Shown here one piece after another: positions 58,568-64,000 of a stretch of DNA of 64,000 bases (its first letter is position 1; each line of letters starts with the position of its first letter). Under the pieces are notes generated by a model that made no database searches, had not been told where the DNA came from, and worked only from the letters and a program-made list of their open reading frames with translations. This stretch comes from Gemmatimonadota bacterium (lineage in GTDB: Bacteria > Gemmatimonadota > Gemmatimonadetes > Longimicrobiales > Gaopeijiaceae), in NCBI GenBank assembly GCA_009838975.1, contig VXQO01000025.1:96527-160526 (forward strand). The letters are read 5' to 3'. A program made the translations under genes and the position numbers.

Positions 58568-59403
58568 GCAGGCGCGGACGCGGGCAGGGCGGCCGCAAGC
58601 GCGGCGGCAGGCCGCCTTTGGCGAGGAAGGCGGGGCCTGGGCCGAGACGTGGCCGCAAGTCGGCCACCCGACGCGCCCCGGGCGCCCCGGCGTCAGGCCG
58701 TAGGAGGAGGTCCTGGGGCCGTACCCTCGGCGCCGCGTTCCAGAGCTACCGAATCCTCTTCGTCATCTACGGCGTGGGCATCGCCATCGGGGCACGCGAG
58801 TTCTACCAGTCCAGGGTGGGTGAGCCGGTCGACTGGGGCAGCGACCGCTGGGCGGATATGACCGAGGTTGTCCGGCAGGTGAATCCCCAGGACCCCGATA
58901 CGGACTTCCTCGAGGGCGTCCAGTCCATCGTGCGGGGCGAAGAGGGCGATTTCGTCACGCACTTCGAGGACGCGCTCGATGCTGGGGTGAAGCACAACGA
59001 GTTCCTCCTGCGCGACTATGCGCAGCACCTGCTCGCGTCCGGCGGCGACTGGCGGCAGGTCAACGAGGCCGTCAACAGCTGGCGCGAGAACTACCCGTTC
59101 TCCAACGAGACCCTGACCCTGGAAATGGGGTCCGGACCGCGCAGCCAGGCCGACATCTCGATCCTGAACCGCGAACTGCGGGCGGTCCCTTGGATCGGGG
59201 ATGTCGAGTTGGAACCCTATGAGGCGGGTGGGCGGCAGGCCTGGAGGGTGCACATCACCTTCCGGCCACCCCGCCCGATCGACGTGCGGGAAGCCGTGGC
59301 CGCCGTGTCGATTCTCTCGGTGCCCGAAGCCGACCGCGGACGCCTCGCGGTGACTTGCACGACGTTGACCGACTGCACGGTTGCTCCGCGCTCCAGCCGC
59401 TAA
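58564..59403 (+). CDS. Single-pass membrane protein with basic N-terminal tail
   Basis: This 279-residue protein begins at GTG 58564 on a GTGA overlap. The first 55 residues are extremely rich in Arg, Lys and Gly (RGRGQGGRKRGGRPPLARK at the start) and look disordered. A single membrane helix follows at about 60-77 (YRILFVIYGVGIAIGA), then a soluble helical domain and a small C-terminal beta domain ending in TCTTLTDCT. The positive tail would stay in the cytoplasm. I recognise no family. It is likely co-expressed with the histidine-rich membrane protein. Confidence 0.6.
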   Translation: MSRRGRGQGGRKRGGRPPLARKAGPGPRRGRKSATRRAPGAPASGRRRRSWGRTLGAAFQSYRILFVIYGVGIAIGAREFYQSRVGEPVDWGSDRWADMTEVVRQVNPQDPDTDFLEGVQSIVRGEEGDFVTHFEDALDAGVKHNEFLLRDYAQHLLASGGDWRQVNEAVNSWRENYPFSNETLTLEMGSGPRSQADISILNRELRAVPWIGDVELEPYEAGGRQAWRVHITFRPPRPIDVREAVAAVSILSVPEADRGRLAVTCTTLTDCTVAPRSSR

Positions 59404-59535
59404 GAGCGGCGCATTCCGCCGGGAATACTCGCGTGGATACTTGCGCGCCGTCAATTAACGTCTCACTATGCCCGCTTCGCATTCTGTTGCATTGGGCGAG
59501 GGGTGCACACCTCGTCCGCGACCAAAGGAGGATCC

Positions 59536-62472
59536 ATGCGACTTCATGGACCGAATCGAGCCGGGCGTTTGGCCGCGCTCGGCGTCGCCCTTTCCTTCGT
59601 CTTTGCCTTCGGGCTGGCGGAGAGAGCGGCGGCTCAGACCGGAACGATCACCGGCAGCGTCCAGGACGCGGTGAGCCAGGCGCCCATTGCAGGGGCGCAG
59701 GTCTCCGTGGTCGGCACGTCGCTCGGGCAGCTCGCGAACAACGTCGGGCGCTACCTGATCATCAACGTTCCGGCAGGCCAGCACACGGTACGGGTCGACA
59801 TGATCGGCTACGGCAGTGTGGAGATGGAGGTGAACGTCCCGGCGGGAGGAGCGGCTACGGCCGACTTCAACGTCCGCCAGGACGCGATCGCGCTCGAGGG
59901 CGTCGTCGTGACCGGCACCGCTGGACAGGCGCGCCGCAGAGAGGTCGGCAACAGCATCAGCCAGATCGTCGCCGAGGACATCCAGTACACGGCCGTGACC
60001 GACTTCGGCGACGTGCTGCAGGGGCGCACTACCGGCATCCAGGTCAACGATCACAGCGGACAGGTGGGTGCGGCCAGCCAGATCCGGCTGAGGGGCAACA
60101 ACTCCCTGACGCAGGGCAACAACCCTCTCATCTACGTTGATGGGGTGCGGCTTGAGAGCAACCCGATCGGCTCGGACGATGAGGGTGCGCAGACGCCATC
60201 GGCCTTCGACATGATCAACCCGGCGGACATCGACCGCATGGAGGTGATCAAGGGGCCGGCAGCAACTACGCTCTACGGGACCGAGGCCGCGGGCGGCGTG
60301 ATCCAGATCTTCACCAAGCGCGGCGTGGCCGGAGCTCCGGCGTGGACGGCCTCGATCGAGCAGGGCATGAGCGTCATGCCTCACCAGGGCCCCGGCGCCG
60401 ATGTCAATCCGTCGGGTCTCTTCCTCAACACCTGCCGGGACCCCGGCATCCTCAACCACCAGACCGGTCAGACCGGGGTGGACGAGCCCGGGTGTCCCGA
60501 GCGCGGCAGCTGGTTCCGCAACGCCCACCACCAGGTCTACAACCTGAGCGTGCGGGGCGGCGGCGAGACGGCGACCTACTTCGTGTCGGGCCAGTACGGG
60601 GACCGGCAGGGCGTGGTCGAACCGCAGGGGGCGGACAATTACAGCGTCCGCGCCAACATCTCCTTCCAGCCGGCAGACGGCCTCAACATCCAGCTCAACA
60701 GCAGCTACGGGCGCCGAAACATCACCTGGATCCCGAACGGCAACAACGCTTCGGGACTCTACCTGAACGTGCTCCGCGGTACGGCCGGGTACACCCCCGG
60801 CAACGACGACTCGCTGGTTCTGGAGAACGAGATCATCACCCACCTCGACCAGTACGTGACGGGCCTGGCGGTCAACTGGGCGCCGAACAGCATGTTCTCC
60901 CATCGGATGAACGTGGGGATCGACTATACCTCGTCGGATTTCATCGACTTCAAGGGCTGGGGATTCTACGAGCGCCATACCGGGGACCGCGAGGTCGACC
61001 AGCAGTTCGACCGCAACCTCACCTTCGACTACAGCGGGACATTCAACTACAGCCCGCTCGAGGCCATTACCTCCAACCTCTCGTTTGGGGGACAGGTGTA
61101 CGAGGAATTCAACTACACCATCAACGGTTTCGACCGGGAGTTCGCCGGCCCGGGTGAACAGATCCTGGGTGGCGGCAACCTTCCTCAGGTGTTCGAGGGC
61201 CGTATCACGACCCGAAACGGGGGTTTCTTCGTTCAGGAAGTGGTAGGGCTCAACGACAAGCTCTTCCTGACCGCCGGGATGCGCTGGGACGGTTTCAGCA
61301 CTTTCGGGGAAGGCTTCGGCCTCGCCGCCTATCCCAAGGTACAGGCGGCCTACACCATTTCGGACGAGGACTTCTTCCCGTTCGACTTCGCCGAGACATT
61401 CAAGTTGCGGGCCGCGTGGGGTGAGTCCGGCAAGGCCCCAGGCGCCTTCGCAGCCAAGCGCACCTACTCTGCAACGTCGGCCGACGAGCAGGTTCCGGCC
61501 GTGATCATCTCCAACCTTGGGAACTCGGATCTGGGTCCCGAGGTATCTTCCGAGTTCGAGTACGGGGTGGACGCTTCATTCCTGAACGGTCGGGTGAGTG
61601 TCGAGTTCACCGCCTACGACCAGACCACACGCGACGCTCTGATCGGTGTCCAGGAAGCGCCGTCGGGAGGCACGGAGCAGGCGACCCTCAGGAATCTGGG
61701 TGAGGTAAAGAACTGGGGAACCGAGACCCTCCTCAACGTCGTTCCGATTCGGACCGACGACATCGAATGGGACATCGGGATCAACTACAGTACAAACGAC
61801 AGCGAGATCACCGACCTGGGGCCTCTCGAGGACCTTGGCACCAGTCGGACCGTCGGCTTGCCGCTGTGGATCCGATGGGACGACATCATTCAGAACCCGA
61901 ATGAGATCGGCGCGCTGCCACAGTGGGAGAAGGGATATATCGGCAACCTCTTCCCCACCGAGACGGTCGGGCTGAACTCTCGGCTGACGCTCTGGCGTAC
62001 GCTGACCATCGATGTGGTCGGAGAGGGCCAGTACGGCATGGTGCGGCCCATCGGGATCGCATATCAGAACGTCCGCAGGCGTGTGTGGCCGGGTGACGGA
62101 TGCCCCGCCATTCAGGAACAGTACTACTCGCTCCGTGGATCGGGAGCGTCGCGGGTTGCAACGATGGGGTTGCCGGCGGCAGATATCGCCCGCTGCATCG
62201 GGCCCTACTCGGACCAGGGAATCTGGACGGATCCGGCGGATTTCTTCAAGATCCGCTCTGCGTCCGTGACCTACCGTCTGCCTGACGGCATCGTGCCGGG
62301 CGCCCGCAGCGCCCAGATCGGGATCGCAGGAAAGAACCTGTTGACCTGGACCGACTACCGCGGGCTGGATCCGGAGGCCAATGACAACGGATTCGGGGAC
62401 TCGACGCCCAACGAGTACTACAACATGGCGCCGCCCAGGATCTTCATCCTGAACCTCTCCTTGAACTTCTGA
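59536..62472 (+). CDS. SusC/RagA-like TonB-dependent receptor
   Basis: This 978-residue receptor is the second SusC-like protein here. A signal peptide ends at AAAQ (34), then a carboxypeptidase-regulatory-like domain (35-115), the TonB-box-like LEGVVVTGTAG (120-130), a plug with IRLRGNNSLTQGNNPLIYVD and ATTLYGTEAAGGVIQIFTKR, and a barrel ending FILNLSLNF. ATG 59536 is set by a strong AAAGGAGG at 59524-59531; an in-frame GTG at 59503 would only add 11 residues. It shares the ARRREVGNSISQ block with the first receptor. The upstream 130 bases hold only a weak promoter-like pair (TTGCGC and CACTAT, 17 apart). Confidence 0.93.
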   Translation: MRLHGPNRAGRLAALGVALSFVFAFGLAERAAAQTGTITGSVQDAVSQAPIAGAQVSVVGTSLGQLANNVGRYLIINVPAGQHTVRVDMIGYGSVEMEVNVPAGGAATADFNVRQDAIALEGVVVTGTAGQARRREVGNSISQIVAEDIQYTAVTDFGDVLQGRTTGIQVNDHSGQVGAASQIRLRGNNSLTQGNNPLIYVDGVRLESNPIGSDDEGAQTPSAFDMINPADIDRMEVIKGPAATTLYGTEAAGGVIQIFTKRGVAGAPAWTASIEQGMSVMPHQGPGADVNPSGLFLNTCRDPGILNHQTGQTGVDEPGCPERGSWFRNAHHQVYNLSVRGGGETATYFVSGQYGDRQGVVEPQGADNYSVRANISFQPADGLNIQLNSSYGRRNITWIPNGNNASGLYLNVLRGTAGYTPGNDDSLVLENEIITHLDQYVTGLAVNWAPNSMFSHRMNVGIDYTSSDFIDFKGWGFYERHTGDREVDQQFDRNLTFDYSGTFNYSPLEAITSNLSFGGQVYEEFNYTINGFDREFAGPGEQILGGGNLPQVFEGRITTRNGGFFVQEVVGLNDKLFLTAGMRWDGFSTFGEGFGLAAYPKVQAAYTISDEDFFPFDFAETFKLRAAWGESGKAPGAFAAKRTYSATSADEQVPAVIISNLGNSDLGPEVSSEFEYGVDASFLNGRVSVEFTAYDQTTRDALIGVQEAPSGGTEQATLRNLGEVKNWGTETLLNVVPIRTDDIEWDIGINYSTNDSEITDLGPLEDLGTSRTVGLPLWIRWDDIIQNPNEIGALPQWEKGYIGNLFPTETVGLNSRLTLWRTLTIDVVGEGQYGMVRPIGIAYQNVRRRVWPGDGCPAIQEQYYSLRGSGASRVATMGLPAADIARCIGPYSDQGIWTDPADFFKIRSASVTYRLPDGIVPGARSAQIGIAGKNLLTWTDYRGLDPEANDNGFGDSTPNEYYNMAPPRIFILNLSLNF

Positions 62473-62485
62473 TGGGGGGACGGAA

Positions 62486-63823
62486 ATGATCATGAAACGA
62501 ATTGCAAGAGCAGGCAGGGGCGCCCTCGTGACGTTTATTGGCGTCTTTGCCCTGACTGCGTGCGAACTCGAGGTTCTCAATCCGGGGAGGATCCTGGACG
62601 AGGACCTTACCACGCGCGACCTCATGCCGATCCTGGTCTCCGGGGCTTCGGCGGAATTCAACCACATCGGCGACTTTTACGCCTTCGACATCGCCCGCCT
62701 CACGGACGACCTCGCCGGCACGGGCAGCTACTTCTCGACCGGGCAATACCGAAGGGGCGTGTTCGACAACGAGAATTCGGAAGGGCACTGGGAACAGGCC
62801 CACGAGGCCGCCTGGGCAGCAGGCAGTGCGTGGGAACGGCTTCAGGAGGTGCTTGAAGGCGAAGCCAACAGCTTCGATGGTTCCGCACGGCTGTTCCTGC
62901 TCATGGGTCTCGCCCACCGCATGCTGGGCGAGAATTTCTGCGATTTGGTGTACGACAAGGGACCGCTGCAGCCCCGAACGGCCGCATTCGACAGTGCCAT
63001 CGTGGCGCTCAATCAGTCTATCACCATTGGAAATGCGGCCGGTGCCAGCGCTTTTGTGACTGCTGCGCACGGCGGTATAGCGCAGGCCAATGTCGGGCTG
63101 GGCAACTGGTCGGCGGCGGTTCAGGCCGCCGCGCAGGTGCCCACCGACTTCGTGCACTACGCGATCTATCACCAAACGGCGAACAGCAACGGTGTCTGGA
63201 ACGAATCCTGGGGACGAGCCGAGGTTGGCTTGTGGGCGACGCCCGCCCAGACCGTGTTCGACGGGGATCCCCGGGCACCGTACACGATCTGCGGCGCATG
63301 GGACGACCCCAGCGGCCCTTCCTGGGGCGAAGTCACTCCGACCGGTGACTGCACCGGCCAGGGTAGCGGCGCCCACCAGGGCGCGGACGGATTGACCGCG
63401 CACTATCGGCAGAACAAGTACCCGGAGCAGGGCAGCGATGTGCCGATCGTGTCCGGGACCGAGATGCGTCTGATCGAAGCGGAGGCCGCGCTGGTTGGTG
63501 GCGATCTCGCGACGTTCACCGCCAAGGTCAACGAGGTACGAGCGTTCTACGGCGCGGATCCGATCGACCAGCCGGCTTCGGTCGGTGCAATGGAATTCCC
63601 CAACGCCCAGGACGACGCCATGTCGATCCTGGATCGGGAACGCTACCTGACGCTGTGGATCGAGGGCCGACGGCTCTTCGATCTCGACCGATGGCAGCAT
63701 CCGTTCCTACAAGGTGGAACCCTCATCGGTCCGGGAGCCGAGCCGCGCGTGTCGTGCATGCCGGTCCCTGAGATCGAATGCACCCTCAACCCGGAGATCC
63801 AGAACTCGTCCGTATGCACGTAG
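62486..63823 (+). CDS. SusD/RagB-like lipoprotein
   Basis: This 445-residue lipoprotein (FALTAC, Cys26) partners the preceding SusC-like receptor and starts 13 bases after it, with GGGGGGACGG as ribosome binding site. Family blocks are FLLMGLAHRMLGENFCDLV, SGTEMRLIEAEAALVGGDL and ERYLTLWIEGRRLFDLDRW. The ligand-binding middle differs strongly from the first SusD-like protein, which suggests a different ligand. The C-terminal end carries several cysteines (SCMPVPEIECTLN, then SVCT), which may form disulfides. Confidence 0.9.
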   Translation: MIMKRIARAGRGALVTFIGVFALTACELEVLNPGRILDEDLTTRDLMPILVSGASAEFNHIGDFYAFDIARLTDDLAGTGSYFSTGQYRRGVFDNENSEGHWEQAHEAAWAAGSAWERLQEVLEGEANSFDGSARLFLLMGLAHRMLGENFCDLVYDKGPLQPRTAAFDSAIVALNQSITIGNAAGASAFVTAAHGGIAQANVGLGNWSAAVQAAAQVPTDFVHYAIYHQTANSNGVWNESWGRAEVGLWATPAQTVFDGDPRAPYTICGAWDDPSGPSWGEVTPTGDCTGQGSGAHQGADGLTAHYRQNKYPEQGSDVPIVSGTEMRLIEAEAALVGGDLATFTAKVNEVRAFYGADPIDQPASVGAMEFPNAQDDAMSILDRERYLTLWIEGRRLFDLDRWQHPFLQGGTLIGPGAEPRVSCMPVPEIECTLNPEIQNSSVCT

Positions 63824-63834
63824 CGGATTCCGGC

Positions 63835-63875
63835 ATGTAAAGGCGGGATTACATTATGTAATCTTTTGTTTACAT
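63835..63875. repeat. Nested inverted repeats with TTACAT/ATGTAA half-sites
   Basis: GATTACAT (63847-63854) and ATGTAATC (63856-63863) form a near-perfect palindrome with one central base. An outer pair, ATGTAAA (63835-63841) and TTTACAT (63869-63875), surrounds it symmetrically. Four copies of the same six-base half-site thus lie within 41 bases, twelve bases after the SusD-like stop, in an AT-rich island. TTTTGTTT follows the inner palindrome, so it might also act as a weak terminator, but repeated half-sites point to a binding site for a dimeric regulator of a downstream gene. Confidence 0.5.
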
Positions 63876-63885
63876 CAGTGCGGCG

Positions 63886-63921
63886 AGCGCCCCCGTCGGC
63901 CAGTTGGTAGGGGGGGGCGCT
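63886..63921 (+). terminator. GC-rich hairpin after the second SusCD operon
   Basis: AGCGCCCCC (63886-63894) pairs with GGGGGCGCT (63913-63921) in a perfect nine-base stem around an 18-base loop. The following bases are TTCCCTGTT, a weak T-rich tail. It lies 62 bases after the SusD-like stop and is the best terminator candidate for this operon. Confidence 0.6.
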
Positions 63922-64000
63922 TCCCTGTTGGGGCATGGGGCAATAAGAGCATGAAATATTAGCAATTGATTTTAATATTTAAAAAATGCTGTTTTACCGT
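63922..64000. other. AT-rich tail of the window
   Basis: The last 55 bases or so are strikingly AT-rich for this sequence, including AAATATT (63954-63960) and AATATTT (63974-63980) as an inverted repeat, then a run of A. No open frame is visible. It could be the start of a promoter region for a gene outside the window, or simply the end of a contig. Confidence 0.3.

Noticed and set aside
62826..63059. Small frames inside the second SusD-like gene
   Set aside because: They are out-of-frame shadows within an intact lipoprotein gene.
1..64000. tRNA, rRNA, CRISPR or insertion sequence
   Set aside because: I scanned the intergenic gaps and found no cloverleaf-like segment, no regularly spaced repeats and no transposase or terminal repeats. 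A covariance search could still find a small RNA.

Overview
The window is about 64 kb of GC-rich, densely coding bacterial chromosome with no rRNA, tRNA, CRISPR array, prophage or insertion sequence that I could find. The gene content suggests a member of the Gemmatimonadota or a close relative. This is inferred from family content, not from a marker tree: two SusC/SusD pairs with receptors near 1000 residues, a large Asp-box (sortilin/VPS10-like) secreted protein, several secreted propeller-hydrolase fusions, D-aminoacylase-like amidohydrolases, a DUF2723 membrane protein and a YpdA-type reductase. Many genes begin with GTG or TTG, and neighbours commonly overlap by 1 to 20 bases. Four convergent pairs overlap at their 3' ends.

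Layout. 160-5114 (+): two secreted amidohydrolases, a YpdA-like FAD reductase and a small lipoprotein in one overlapping run. 5177-8404 (+): threonyl-tRNA synthetase, then a beta-propeller lipoprotein. 8397-18455 (-): an Asp-box protein, a giant propeller-amidohydrolase directly behind a Phd/PIN toxin-antitoxin pair, a DUF1801 protein and an S9 peptidase. 18617-27558 (mostly +): a DUF5674 gene with an unnamed overlapping partner, a CehA/McbA-like propeller-metallohydrolase, an intact and a degenerate alpha/beta hydrolase facing each other, a cupin lipoprotein, a penicillin-acylase-family enzyme and a YdeI/OmpD-associated protein. 27521-32160: a truncated UvrC-like GIY-YIG nuclease divergent from an HD phosphohydrolase, then a primary-type sigma factor and RsgA.

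32180-36130 (+) is the most unusual stretch. Four genes joined by ATGA or GTGA overlaps encode a flavin reductase, a six-helix membrane protein, an SbcD/Mre11-like protein and an SbcC/Rad50-like protein. The last two keep the family layout, including a CxxC zinc hook, but have lost most catalytic metal ligands and both Walker motifs. This is my best candidate for an undescribed system.

36143-48827: a DUF2723 membrane protein back to back with trpE. Then comes a minus-strand operon (orphan E1-alpha dehydrogenase, PspA-like coiled coil, GlsB-like membrane protein, M20 peptidase) and a V4R-like protein. A second, tightly overlapping minus-strand operon follows (patatin, acyl-CoA dehydrogenase, heme A synthase CtaA, DUF420). 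48971-56747 (+): an eight-heme cytochrome c with a TPR tail, two lipoproteins and the first SusC/SusD pair, closed by a hairpin. 56832-59403: three membrane proteins of unknown function. 59536-63823 (+): the second SusC/SusD pair, followed by nested AT-rich inverted repeats and a GC-rich hairpin.

Taken together the genes describe a diderm heterotroph that secretes many peptidases, acylases and amidohydrolases, imports products through SusCD-type TonB-dependent receptors and respires with heme A and multiheme c-type cytochromes.
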